A DNA stretch of 64,000 bases from Flammula alnicola (GCA_015499995.1 JADNRV010000054.1:124001-188000), one strand, 5' to 3'. Shown: positions 1 through 10,560, counted from the first letter of the stretch. Notes: generated by a model from the letters alone, not told the origin. Program-made: numbers and translations.

Positions 1-981
1 TTTCTCTGCCGCTATCACATGCCCGGTTTGGGCAGGTTGTTGCTCATCCACAGTTCATGCGCTCGCAGGGCGACTAGCTGCAGCATCTCAGCCATCTACT
101 TGATGCCGTGTTCGTTTGCAGTGCAAACAGATGAGGCAGGTAACAGCGGTGTGGATGTATTTGGGGTTACATGTATACCTGCACTGTGTACATGTTCTGC
201 AATCTCTTGTGCAAAATATCAAAGAAATTTATTATACTCTATTAAATGTGTACAACGTGACGAAAAGTAGCAACACGCTAAAAGAGACGGTTGCACGCCA
301 AATGGGCTGAGCGTGCTGAACATGGCACGCACCGCACGCCAAAAGGGCTGAGCGTGCTGAGCGTGGCACGCTCAGGCACGCTCGTGCACGCTCAAGGCAC
401 GCCAATTTTCTCTTGCCCGTTTTCCATCCGACCTTTGTTGCTCACTCTTCCTGCACCCACCGTTATCCTGTCTATCGGTCTGATCTGAGTGTTGGGCACC
501 AGACACGGCGCCCTTCCATGTTTCTTGATATCCGGCAACTACTTTTCTTGTGTCTTCATCATTCTGTCATCTTGTTGGACTGATCAATCAAGGTCATTAT
601 GATTGATACAGTCTGCATGCTTGCTCCGAGCGGCCTTTTGGCTATCATATGTCAGGAATAACGAAGGTTTCATTGGCATCCATAAGATCGATGTGCAAGG
701 TGAATGCTGGAACGCCCATTGTGACAATTGTTGGTGATGCGGCCACTGCGATATCTCAGAAGGCATTTTGATATCGATGCAGGACTCACAATTCGTGGCC
801 CGAAGGATCGGAAATGCCTTTACCAATACTTCATTTATATATTACTAATCCAGGGCTTCATGATGCATTAACACTGGCAATGAATTCCTATAAACCTTAA
901 ATTAATTGTCCAGAAAATAAGGAAAGAAGTTGGAGAGGCGGCAACTAGAAAAGAAAGAAAATTCGGTGACTACCTTGCTTG
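1..981. other. No gene recognised; repeat-bearing flank
   Basis: I see no convincing coding region here. The only open frames are short (under 85 codons), overlap in several frames and have no recognisable domain. Around 285-405 there is a GC-rich motif cluster, listed separately. Confidence 0.5.
285..405. repeat. GCACGC / GAGCGTG motif cluster
   Basis: The 16-base word GGGCTGAGCGTGCTGA occurs at 304-319 and again at 345-360. Both copies are followed or preceded by GGCACGC and its near-reverse GAGCGTG. The block is much more GC-rich than the DNA around it. It may be the end of a decayed DNA transposon, but no terminal repeat or target duplication was identified. Confidence 0.45.
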
Positions 982-1647
982 TCAGGAAACACAAGAATTA
1001 ATCCGCGTACCGGTGAAATTGAAAATGAACGTTGCACCGTTCTGGCTCATCGCATTGGCCAGGCTATTAAGAGCTCCCCATCCTGATCCGAAGGCGGACT
1101 GAACCAATGGATCGGGTGAATTGATCAGGATGGAGAGCTGGTCAAGAGGAGCGTTTGCAAAAGGAACATATGGGATCGAGTCTTTGAAACAAGAATGTCT
1201 GTCCAACGATAACGGTCGCATTCATCGTGATCACATGCGGCCCGTCAACCCTGCTCGCAGAATAACCAATTGTTTTCCCGCGGACGAAAAGGTGTACTTG
1301 CACCAATGTTGATATTGTCGATGAAGCACTCCCAGGAAGGGTCTAGCACTCCGGACGTGTTGCAAAGATTGTTCGACTCATAAATTCATATTTTGATCCT
1401 GTATCTACCGTTCATTCAACAACTCGAATCAAGTGCACGGAGAAAGACGCACCAGTAAATGCATAGATAAGACTTCCATTTGAGTTGATCCCGTGTAGCA
1501 TACTTCGGTATGGGGTCCCGAGATTGGTTTGGAATTGCCTTGGACTTGAGGGCCTGGAGCGACAAACCAATGGCCGTCATAAGTGATAGCAGGATCGATA
1601 TCGTCTACAACAACCCAGAGAGTGTTTTCCTTGGATGCGCCCGACAT
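982..1647 (-). pseudogene. Decayed gene of a basidiomycete family with a secreted/membrane-type N-terminal domain
   Basis: On the minus strand an opening segment (from 1647) reads VVVDDIDPAITYDGHWF, the start I associate with a common Agaricomycete family of unknown function (N-terminal extracellular-like domain, often followed by one membrane helix). The expected continuation SNGSLIYAFTGASFSVHL is present but in another frame. Next come a Cys-containing stretch with FIDNINIGASTPF, a stretch with ENNWLFCE, a frame change and stop, and finally DSIPYVPFANAPLDQL to about 982 in yet another frame. At least two frame changes are needed and no transmembrane segment follows, so I call it a 3'-truncated, frameshifted relic. 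Introns could explain one of the changes but not all. The family's function is not known to me. Confidence 0.55.
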
Positions 1648-2523
1648 TCCAGGTGGTTAGACTACGATTTACGAAGATGGTAGAGACTGTAGAAGATGTG
1701 AGAGGTGCGTCCACAACAAGTTGTTGAATGTCCGGATCCAAAAGCAGTGAGCACTAGGCTTTCAGCAGCAATGCATGACATCTTGAGATGTTATTGAGGT
1801 CTCTTAAAATAATGAACACGGTGACCATTTGGTGAGAATATGAAGGCGACACGGAGCGCTGAGGGCCTGAGGCGAAGCCAAAATGCAACTCAGGCAAAAA
1901 CTTGGCAACCCCCTAGTCTCCCGTAGTCAGACTAACAAAATTCGTAAGTCTTTTTTATTGTATTGATCGACGACTTACTCATCTGTAGTCTGATTTCACG
2001 CGCGGTGGTCGAACCGTGCTGCACGATTTCAACTTAAAGATCACGTGTTTTACCTAAATCCGGTCAGTTTCTTTCAACAATGACCTCATCGAACATTTCT
2101 TACGACTCCTTGACCTCGCCGTTCTCGAGCTCGAAGTTCCAGGCTTTCGAAAAGCTAGATACCTACGCCCGCAACGCCTTTGTACAATAATTCTCATTTT
2201 ATATTATCAAGGATCGTGTTTGACTGGAGTGACTGAAGTAAATAGTTCCGGAAGTTCGGCACCTGCGGCCATTGTTCCGGTCATGGTTTCTTGCTGCGGG
2301 GGTGGACGGTCATGCCAAGAGTGGCGGAGTCACAGCGACCAACGCGGACGTCCTCCCGAAGCAGCATCCGCATCCACCTCAAGAGCCAGCATCGTCGCCG
2401 ACGTAGGACTATACGCATTGCCCATCATTGAAGGATCAGGTGAGGCACATCATTGACCTATCGTTAGAATGCCAATTCTAATCATGGAATGGGAAGTAGT
2501 TAACTTGGACAAAAGGAGACAGG
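1648..2523. other. Intergenic, no supported gene
   Basis: A 36-codon ORF at 2080-2190 (plus) and an unremarkable 78-codon ORF at 2220-2456 are the only plus-strand frames. Neither shows a domain or a clear splice partner. The segment is probably the 5' flank of the F-box gene at 2524. Confidence 0.4.
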
Positions 2524-4131
2524 ATGTTAGGATTGTTGCAGAAAGCTCTCCTCAAGATGTGTAACCCAACTTCGAAGATAATAATGGCCGCAGACCCGGA
2601 CCCTATGCCTAGCCCTATCCAACCAGCTACTCCGCGCCCAGTCATGGAATCATTGCAAACAAGGATCCAGGAACTCAGAATCGACGAGAAGCACCCATGC
2701 TCGCTGAATCCGTCTAACTCTGACCCAGGACAGCCAACAGCGTTACCAGAGATGACTTTCCAGCTCCCGCCAGAAATCGTGGCCGAGATCTTCGCAATAA
2801 CTTGCCATGCAACGTCTTACAAGTTCCAAGCAGACACGCGTAGACATAAGAGGACGACGCCTCTCATACTGGGGAGCGTCTGTCGAGAGTGGCGGGAACT
2901 CGTTTGGTCGACGCCTCATATTTGGAGCCACGTCCCTCTGGTCCTATCATCGTCGAGATATGATACGCAAACAGAACTTCTCCGGGATTGGTTATCTCGG
3001 TCTGGAGTCTGCCCCTTGGTCATAAACCTATTATTTCAGGAGGAGTCAGAATGGTCGGACAGGATACCCATGGAACTCATACAACTGCTCATTTCCGTCT
3101 GCCATCGCTGGCGTATCATCAATTTCGTGCTTCCGGAATCGTGGTACACGATACTGGACGAAATAAAGGACAAATTCCCCCTCCTGATCAAGGTGTCCAC
3201 ACAGCCACTGTGGTCCGACTGCGGCCTCTCGCCATCGAAGCGCAGGCGACTCACCCTATTCGAATCTGCCCCTGTTCTCCGCGACCTCCACCTGAACGGA
3301 TACTACCTCTCAGACGTTAATGTACCCTGGAAACAGCTAACGCTGTTCACTCTGCAGCACGTCTACCTCGACGAGTGCTTCTTGGCTCTATCGAAAACCC
3401 CCAATCTCAAATTTTGCCGGATCTACACTATCCTGGAAAACGACGTCGGTCGGGGCGTCCAGGACATTTCTATCAAGTTACTATTTTTGGAGCAACTTAT
3501 CATTTATAGTGCGATTTGGGACGACACGATACGACTGCTCTCGCATATGTCCCTCCCCGCGTTGCATACTCTGGAGTTCTCCTCCCCACAAGACGACTTA
3601 GTAGTCACGAGTATACCGGCACTACTCCTTGGTTCAGGATGTCAGCTCCAGACATTGAAGCTGAATGAACTCCAGTTCAATGATGAAGAAGCTAGCATGA
3701 TTGACTGCCTCCGCAATATCCCTTCCCTCACAGTGCTGGAACTTGATTTGAAAGCTTCCAGCGTTCCCGTCTGTAATTTCTTTCTTGATCTTCTCAAGCC
3801 CCAATTGCCCGTGGACAATGAGAAGGAGACGCCAATCCCAGTGTATTTCCTACCGAAGTTGAAGCAGTTCACGTTCTCTGGACCAATCGTTCCTAATAAA
3901 GAGGGATTTGACGAGGCCATACTCCAGGTTCTCCAACTACGGCGGAACTCGACAACATCAGCCTCGGACGGGCTTACAGAACCCTTGCCTGGACGTCTGT
4001 CGTCTTTCGATGTCAAGACAGAGATCAAGTACGACTATCCCCTCACACCCGGAATCGAGAAGAAATTTGTTGACCTGGTGGACGGCGGCTTGCGTCTGAG
4101 CATCGTTTTCGACAGCATTTCCTGGTTGTGA
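2524..4131 (+). CDS. F-box-like protein
   Basis: An intronless 535-codon frame. Residues about 78-135 carry an F-box-like motif: FQLPPEIVAEIFAI, then PLILGSVCREWRELVWSTP and IWSHV. This is the usual Agaricomycete F-box beginning, with the conserved Leu-Pro-x-Glu-Ile and the Cys-Arg-x-Trp. The remaining 400 residues are leucine-rich without a clean LRR period, as in many members. F-box proteins typically link a substrate to Skp1 and Cul1 in SCF ubiquitin ligases, and the substrate here is unknown. The first ATG precedes a weakly conserved lead, and the ATG at 2584 (MAADPDPM) is an equally good start. The protein differs clearly from the cluster F-box proteins at 21.7-26.8 kb. Confidence 0.85.
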   Translation: MLGLLQKALLKMCNPTSKIIMAADPDPMPSPIQPATPRPVMESLQTRIQELRIDEKHPCSLNPSNSDPGQPTALPEMTFQLPPEIVAEIFAITCHATSYKFQADTRRHKRTTPLILGSVCREWRELVWSTPHIWSHVPLVLSSSRYDTQTELLRDWLSRSGVCPLVINLLFQEESEWSDRIPMELIQLLISVCHRWRIINFVLPESWYTILDEIKDKFPLLIKVSTQPLWSDCGLSPSKRRRLTLFESAPVLRDLHLNGYYLSDVNVPWKQLTLFTLQHVYLDECFLALSKTPNLKFCRIYTILENDVGRGVQDISIKLLFLEQLIIYSAIWDDTIRLLSHMSLPALHTLEFSSPQDDLVVTSIPALLLGSGCQLQTLKLNELQFNDEEASMIDCLRNIPSLTVLELDLKASSVPVCNFFLDLLKPQLPVDNEKETPIPVYFLPKLKQFTFSGPIVPNKEGFDEAILQVLQLRRNSTTSASDGLTEPLPGRLSSFDVKTEIKYDYPLTPGIEKKFVDLVDGGLRLSIVFDSISWL

Positions 4132-4548
4132 GCAGGGAAATGGTCAACGGGTCCGGTGAAGTGGATACTTCATCGCTTGCAATCTAACGGAGATCGAGTC
4201 CCCCCTGGCGCTCGTCAGGTACATTCAGACTCTCCTTTGCCGCCGTTCGAACGACGACGCCCACAGACTACAGTCGATGGTTGGCAGAAAACTTCGAACT
4301 AATTGAAGGGCTCAAGACTGTCGACAACTTCATGAACAAGACGTTTAGGACGGATCGAAATGGTCGAGAAATGATGGAAGTTGCGTGAATAAATAATGTA
4401 CAGTAGAGCAGTAGAGGAACAATTGATATTCTACAGATACGCGAGACGGTGAGATAACCAATATAACACCAATATAACTCCGTGATTTCGTCGTCAAGAT
4501 CGACTGATCTACCCAAGAGAGCGGGCGTCCGCCGAACTCGCCACTCTA

Positions 4549-5091
4549 CTACTCACAAGGAAACTCGGATTCGAAGGTGTCCGCCTGTCGGGTAACAGAC
4601 GCAACCCTCACTTCTTTGATTTTGACCCAAACATGCTCCTCTTTTTCTTCTTCTCCTCGCTGGATGTACTTTTCACACTTGAGCCTGACACCTCTCGCTC
4701 TATCGGATGCGCTAGTACACTCTTGCCAGGGCTGGATGAATCGTTTCGGCGGATTGAAGCCGATTGCATAGCTTTCACAACGCCGCTGGATAATCATAGC
4801 AAAAAAGGTGTCACCAAGAGGATGGGTTGCTGTAGAATTAACGCACCGTTGTGTCGCGTCGACATAATCCTCGCGGTCAAATCGCTTTGACGTCTTTATG
4901 GACACTCCCGAAGACGTAACATGTAAGCCTTTGGATTTAAGGCTGGCAGAAGGTGGGGGAAGTTCCGTGAGCAAGGATCTACATGTGCACAAGACCAGCA
5001 CTCACGACTCTTGGGTTGACGCAACGCCCTCGTTGATTGTCTTCGTGACGAATATAATTGCATAAATTACACCTGCGAACACGCCAATTGT
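4549..5091 (-). CDS. 3' exons of a possible multi-exon membrane protein (5' part unresolved)
   Basis: Two adjoining minus-strand exons can be supported. Exon 5091-5006 is bounded by a ..GACAG acceptor and a GTGAGT donor and encodes a membrane helix (TIGVFAGVIYAIIFVTKT) followed by a polar tail. After an intron ending ..CATGTAG the frame continues in phase into a Ser/Lys-rich hydrophilic tail (LKSKGLHVTSSGVSIKTSK). That layout, a last membrane helix followed by a cytoplasmic tail, is like basidiomycete multi-pass orphans. A hydrophobic frame near 5200-5270 (VIHFFQLAAFYEMW) may be an earlier exon. I could not join a full model or find the start, and the exact stop is uncertain. Confidence 0.35.
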
Positions 5092-5099
5092 CTGTCAAC

Positions 5100-6750
5100 G
5101 TCGCATGAGTTATTCCAGTACTATATAATAGAAAGAGGAACCAACCGCAAGGAGAGAGAACAGATCCAGCCTATTTTAAAAGTATCAATCACCCACATTT
5201 CGTAAAATGCAGCAAGTTGGAAGAAATGAATTACCAGGCCATAACGGATCACGATGACGCAGTCGGCGGTTGGTGGGGTTATTTACAGTAAGTGGAAGAG
5301 TTTTTGTGGTATCAACGAGCGCTAAATGTTGGTGGAGGCCGTGCCGAAGGTTACAAGTAAACAGGCAATGGGTTAAGGTTGTAGTTGGAAGGAAAGAACA
5401 GCGATGCCAATCCAACACCGCCTCACGACATTGTCGATGACGGTCGTGGGAACCAAGTAGTCGCGTGTCTGTTGAAACATATACACTCGGAGTTTGCCGA
5501 GATAATCTTGGCTCGTGTGGCGATGCACTCCTCCAGACTCCTCCGTAACTTACGTTTTGACGGAGAAATCTGTATTAGTGACTCTTATAATCAACAACGA
5601 GGGCGATAATTACCGAGTACATAGTATCCTGATGTAATTAAGCACAAATCTCGGCCCAGAACTAGTACTGAACGTGATCTAAAGTATGTTCCAAAGAGAC
5701 AGTGGACGTCGAATGTGCTCAACTGAGTTAGTATATACAGTATGTATATTACAGTTCGGATATGACCCTCAGCTATTATTGAATCTCTCTGCAAGGCTAA
5801 TTTTTCTGGCAAGTTGCGAGCACTCCCTCCATAGCCCCGTGAGACCCGACTGCACCAATAGCAATTTAAGAACGATCTCGAACATGGAAGCCAGTAACAG
5901 AGGGAGCTGTTCTGTGTCAATACATGTCAACCTACATACTTGCTCAACCTTCCATGACGCTCTAAAGATAAGTCCACTAAACAAGGGTGTCATCAACACT
6001 ACGCGTAAGTATACTCTTCCACCATCCAACTCATTCGAGGTGCAATGCTCTCTCATGATTTAAGAACAACAGAGAGACAGAAGCACTAGTTGAAGCCTAG
6101 GGCTTGTCGGTCAATAGTTAAAAACGATAACTCGAAGTTGATATCAAATTTCTGTCCTTGAACGACACTCTTCCACGACAGGAGGGAAGCTGAGCTATTT
6201 TTAGCACAACAAGTCGACAGGGTGATTTGAGCTGGGTTCATCCCGTTTGTGGATTCAATCATGATTCTAGTTGCCTGAGAACTTAAGGATCAAGGGATCC
6301 AGTTACCTTTGCGTAACGAATGGGTGACATATATATGCAGCACTGCATGAGTCGATCAGCTCTTCCACGACCCCCCATGAACATCTTGACGATGATAGCG
6401 GATAGCACCTCCTCCCCCTCGCCTCGTGGAGTTTCAGGGGAGATGACAAGTACTATTCCAGCATGTTTTGCCGTCGGGGCTCTTTCTGTAAGTTTGCACT
6501 GCAACTCGAAATATATATTTCGCTTCAATTTCTGAGCTCCAATTTCTCTAGGCCTTGCTATGGGAACTATTGAACCGGTCGCGAGAGGATTTTCGCGTTC
6601 TGCGCTCTTTTAAGGGACAATCGTTTCGAAATTGTGCTTACACCTTGTCAAGGTAAATCCAAGCAATTCAATGGGGAATTTTTTTTTACAGACCCTGGAC
6701 TTTCAGATGTTCGACATTTTCATATCTTATTGCAGAAATTTTTAGAGTCT
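5100..6750. other. Region without a resolvable gene
   Basis: Several weak frames (for example 5591-5920 and 5769-6056, both minus) overlap each other without domain signal. Some may be further exons of the putative membrane gene ending at 4549. Nothing else was recognised. Confidence 0.35.
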
Positions 6751-6762
6751 AGAACGTATAAG

Positions 6763-6916
6763 CTCAGTGTTACGGTCAAGAAGACGTGGAACAACTGTAT
6801 TAAGTACCTAGAACGTATAAGCTAGGTGACATGGGAGAGGAATAAGTTATAGGTACTGTGATAAAGAAAGAACAATCATACCTCAGTGTTACGGTCAAGA
6901 AGACGTGGAACAACTG
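6763..6916. repeat. Two identical 35 bp direct repeats flanking a duplicated 14-mer
   Basis: A 35-base block beginning CTCAGTGTTACGGTCAAG occurs at 6763-6797 and at 6882-6916, apparently without mismatch. A second word, CTAGAACGTATAAGCT, occurs just before the first block and again at about 6809. The second block contains the outer edge of the LTR at 6887, so the first is probably a truncated LTR copy or a rearrangement scar. Both blocks are preceded by the same CTCAG, a possible 5-base target word. Confidence 0.6.
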
Positions 6917-7053
6917 AGGGAAAGAGAAGAGAAGGGAGTGGGTTTATATATGCGGAGGTAAAGTAACTACACGAACAAATACGGTAAGGTGACGCGACGC
7001 GTGAAGGAGTCATGTGATACGGAAAGAAATAACGGAAAGGAATAATGCTAACA
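6887..7053 (-). repeat. Probable 3' LTR of the copia remnant
   Basis: Read on the minus strand, a polypurine tract (GAGGGGGGC) lies directly before TGTTAGC at 7053, the usual place where a 3' LTR starts. About 167 bases later the sequence ends CGTAACA at 6887. The ends therefore form the short inverted repeat TGTTA...TAACA, as expected of a Ty1/copia LTR. The RT/RNase H frame stops only a few bases upstream of the polypurine tract, as expected for a compact copia element. No matching 5' LTR is seen in the window. Confidence 0.6.
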
Positions 7054-7060
7054 GCCCCCC

Positions 7061-7951
7061 TCAACGAGCTGAGAGCCCGAGGCGGTTGACATGGGATTGG
7101 AAAACGACGCGGGCGAGGGGCTTGGTGAAAATGTCTGCAGTGTTGACGATACCGGGAGTATGCGTGACGAGGAATGATTTGGATTCTATGTGAGAGCGGA
7201 TGAAGTGGTAGCGAATGTCGATATGCTTGGCTTTGCCGTGGTCGGAGTCGTTGACGGAGAGGGATTTGGCGCCATTGTTATCGGTGGAAACGACGAGGGG
7301 CGACGGACAAGGGACTTGAAACTGCTCTAGAGATTGACGAAGCCAAATACCTTCTTGAATGGCGCGCGTCAGAGCGACGTACTCCGCTTCAGTAGTGGAC
7401 AGGGCAATGCAGTTTTGCTTTTTGGCTGACCAGCTGATGGGGCCGCCTCCGAGTGACCAGACGAAGCCAGAGACAGAGGCGCGGTCTTTTCTGTCGCCGG
7501 CCCAATCGGCATCGGATAGACCAGAGAGTGGCAGGTCTCGATGCGCGCCGCCGTAGTGAAGGCGGTACGTGCGAGTGCCTTTGAGGTAACGAAGCACACG
7601 CTTAGCGGCGGCGAAGTGACGGAGTTCAGGAGACGAGCAGTGTTGGGAAAGAAGGAGAACCGCGAAGGATATGTCTGGTCGAGAACAGAGTTGAAGGAAT
7701 AAGAGGGACCCAACAAGTCGTTGGAATGATTGAGTAAGGTTGGAGACGGGAGGATGGATGTCGGTAGGAAGACCGAGAGGGTGATCGCGATCTAAGGGAG
7801 TTTTGACAGCGTTGCAGTCCGCGAGATCATATTCGGAGAGGAGGGCATCGATGAACATTTCTTGATGGATCCAGAGTTCGCAGGTGTCCATGTTGCGTTC
7901 GAACTGGACGCCGAGAAAGTTGCGCAAGGGGCCGACTCTATTTACAACCAC
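7061..7951 (-). mobile_element. Ty1/copia retrotransposon remnant: end of reverse transcriptase plus RNase H
   Basis: A 296-codon minus-strand frame. The first third matches the end of a copia reverse transcriptase domain (FLGVQFER, then YRRLVGSL-like FQRLVGSLLFLQ and SRPDISFAV). The rest is RNase H, with SDADWAGDRKDRASVSGFVW, KKQNCIALSTTEAEYVAL, STDNNGAKSL and the terminal HIDIRYHFIR...IFTKPLA block. The acidic residues expected in the active site (DADWAG, the E of STTEAEY, STDN) are present. The upstream gag, protease, integrase and RT catalytic YVDD parts are missing. The frame runs into the repeat-derived sequence at about 7951, so the element is 5'-truncated and not autonomous. Confidence 0.9.
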
Positions 7952-8105
7952 AGAGGGAAAACTAATAAGTTTTTACGACCACAGAGGGAATTGAACCCAT
8001 GACCCGACCGAGCTCAAGCTATATTTATGTTAGATAAAGTTTTGGTCAGGTTAACCATTACTCCACGGTGGAGTAATGGTTAACCTGACCAAAACTTTAT
8101 CTAAC
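7941..8105. repeat. Fold-back tRNA/SINE-like repeat with perfect 38 bp palindrome
   Basis: Bases 8029-8066 are the exact reverse complement of 8068-8105, with one base between. Reading the minus strand through the inner arm gives GTGGAGTAATGGTTAACC, which resembles a tRNA D-arm/box A. About 70 bases further on is GGTTCAATTCC, an exact match to the pol III box B consensus, inside CATGGGTTCAATTCCC. The last part is duplicated: TTTAC(A/G)ACCACAGAGGGAA occurs at 7941-7959 and 7972-7990. I read this as a tRNA-derived SINE fragment whose 5' end was duplicated in inverted orientation. The spacing between boxes is too long for a normal intronless tRNA, so it is not called a tRNA gene. Confidence 0.6.
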
Positions 8106-8147
8106 AGAAATCATCTTTCAAAGTAAGTCCCATGATCTGGATTCACA

Positions 8148-8943
8148 GTGAGTTTCTTTGTTCACCCCCGAGCAGCGGCGCCTCTGGGAGCTCACTGCAG
8201 TCAGGTCAAAAAAGCAACGAGCTCGCTATATTTCGTCGCTGTGCTATCCACGACCCTACTGTTCTACTATCGACTTCGCACTGTATTTCTGGACGACTGG
8301 TTCATTTCAGCTGTATTTGGATTCCTGGGGTTATGTGTCGTCGGCGGCTGTACGACGGTCTTCCCAGGAATCTCCGGAATGAACATTCAATCGGCAAAGC
8401 ACTGCACCATCTCCCCGTTAATAGAGCCTTACGTGTCGGCATTCCTGATCGGACCACTGCTCGATACGTCGCTTATCTTCATCTTTATCGCCGCTCGACT
8501 GGTGGAACGGTGCCGGATTGATTTTAGTGCGAAGGATGGGCTGGGAAAATTCATTTTCGTGGATTGTACCTCGGTGCTGTGGCAAGGCTTACTTCAAGAA
8601 GGGCAGACGTACTACCTGTAAGTTTTCTGTCATTGACTCGCGTTGGTTTCGCTGCTGACTTCAATCGTTTATAAGATTAACGGTACTGCTTCAGCTAACA
8701 TCCTTGATTCTGTTCCTTTTGGGCACATCAATTACTGCCAGAATCGTACTATTACCGTTAAATCTAGCGGTCATGAACATCGTGGCGTGCAGAGTATATA
8801 TTTCTTCTCAAGTCCGCAAACTTGACGAAGAGAATGCCAGAAAAGCTAAGGTTATACTCGCGCTCTCAGCTCAAGACGGACAGAGTTCATACAGTTTGGG
8901 AGGTATAAGAGTTACAAAGACAGTAGAACAATTTTCTGTATAA
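8148..8943 (+). CDS. 5'-truncated multi-pass membrane protein (7-TM-like basidiomycete family)
   Basis: Two exons: 8148-8617 and 8676-8943, with a GTAAGT..TAAG intron at 8618-8675. The joined frame encodes about 245 residues with at least four hydrophobic helices, including FISAVFGFLGLCVVGG, PYVSAFLIGPLLDTSLIFIF and, across the intron, a helix ending IVLLPLNLAVMNIVACRVY. That last segment is a hallmark I associate with a large Agaricomycete family of receptor-like seven-helix proteins of unknown ligand. Members normally have two or three more helices before the first one here. The upstream DNA is the palindromic repeat and copia remnant instead, so the gene looks truncated by insertion or rearrangement. 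The remaining ORF has no internal stop, so the loss may be recent, or an upstream exon may have been missed. Confidence 0.6.
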
Positions 8944-9134
8944 TTTAAATTATAGAGATTTACATAGATATGTATCGGTGCCGGACGTTGTATTTTTTTC
9001 TGTACGCTCCATATATGGCAAATGTAATTTAGTGCACGTGCAAGATTTTCGCGTCTCGTCACGTTCCGTAACATTTAGTGTCACGCCCTTTCTCTTTTGC
9101 CTTCACCTCTTAACTTTTACCACACGCATTCATT

Positions 9135-10560
9135 ATGGGCCGTTCGAGTGCAAGACCGGGTCCATCTCAGTCTCAAAGACCCACCCAAACACAAAGGGCG
9201 CGTGGCGGACGTCGCGCTCCAGTGGAAGAGGTGCCTGAGGAAGAGGAGGAAGAGGAGGAAGAGGAGGAAGAAAGGGGAGCAGATGGCATGAATGTGGATG
9301 GTGGTGACTCGGTGAGTTCTTGGAATTGCTCGAAAACACGGAATGCAGTCTGAAAAACAAAACTTTATAGGATGTGACGCGTAAAGCGAATGACCTCATT
9401 CGACTTGCACTTTTTACGGAGCATAAACGAACGGTTCTACGCCGAGAAGAAATCAACAAGAAAGGTTTGTCGCTGACGTCTTCTCGGCTACCACACCGTC
9501 AAACTTACTCAATGTTATCTAGTTATGGGTTCAAGTTCACGGGCCTTCAATCAAGTATTTGAGATGGCGCAGAACAAATTGCGAGATACATTTGGCATGG
9601 AGCTCGTCGAACTTCCATCGCGTGCCGGATTGGAGAAAGACGGGGCCGAGGAGGAGCCAAACGAAGCACGTATTGCTACTGGAATGAAGAAGAAAGGTCA
9701 GTGAGTCAGTGACAGACTTGTGGTCGGCGATGGCGACTTAGGATTCTTGCACGACAGCAAACGCACTTGGATCCAAGACTTATATACTGCGTTCGACACT
9801 GGATCCCATTCTCGTCGAGCACGCAGCACAAACAGAAGAAGAGATCCTGGAAGAAGAGGCAGGAGATCAGGTCCTTATGTTCCCCTCCCAAAGCTTCTCA
9901 GACGATGAAGGCGACGACTCGGATGACGAAGCAGAACGCCCGGCGAAATACTATGGGAGTATTATATCCTGGAGCAAGTCGGACCAACTGGGCTCCATAG
10001 GAATTCTCTACGTAATTTTGGCCCTCATATTAGTGAGCGGCAGAGTGGTTTCAGATGGTGAGTGACCTTGTTTTCCTGGCGACACCTTGGCTCATTGATT
10101 CGTAGTTGACCTCCGTCGCCATCTGAAAGCACTTCATTTGCCCAGTAATCCTGGTGTTCATCCAGTCCACCATACAGCATCTTCCACGACGCGCTCTCTG
10201 AACCTCGATGCACACCTCACCAACCTGCTCAAGCATGGCTATGTTGATCGGCAGCAGGTCGGCGGCGACGCCGTGGGGAAGAAAGGGAAGAAGGCGGGTG
10301 GTATCAAGCGGCTCCGCACCCAAGCCGAGGACCTCGAGGAAGGCCGCACTTACGAGTGGCGTTGGGGTCCGAGGGCGTTCTGCGAGGTCGGCGAAGAGCT
10401 CGTAGCCAAATTCGTCGCCGAGTTCATGGTTGGCAACGTGGATGCGGAGGACGAGGGTGGTGCTGGGGGCGCGAGTAGGGCACGACAGGAGGAGCTGATG
10501 AAGAAGATGTATACTGGGGTGGAGAAGGCTGCGGGTGGGAAGTTGACGGAATTGAAGTAA
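9135..10560 (+). CDS. nse3: NSE3-like MAGE-domain subunit of the SMC5/6 complex
   Basis: Five exons, all with in-phase GT-AG joins: 9135-9311, 9371-9464, 9523-9696, 9758-10057 and 10106-10560, giving 399 residues. An acidic, low-complexity N-terminus (Glu run at residues 33-47) is followed by the MAGE homology domain: KANDLIRLALFTEHKRTVLRR, FNQVFEMAQNKLRDTFGMELVEL, then the second half with GILYVILALILVSGRVVSD and the winged-helix-like C-terminal part (YEWRWGPRAFCEVG). Nse3 partners Nse1 and Nse4 on SMC5/6, which acts in DNA repair and replication-fork restart. Fungi usually have one MAGE gene. Length and domain order fit. A short A/T-rich 5' flank separates it from the truncated gene upstream. 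Confidence 0.88.

Noticed and set aside
7972..8105. A functional tRNA gene at the palindrome
   Set aside because: The box A to box B distance is too long for a normal intronless tRNA, and no acceptor stem of seven pairs could be formed. Described as SINE-like instead.
9133..9459. 108-codon minus frame rich in Pro/Leu
   Set aside because: Antisense of the Glu-rich N-terminus of the NSE3-like gene.
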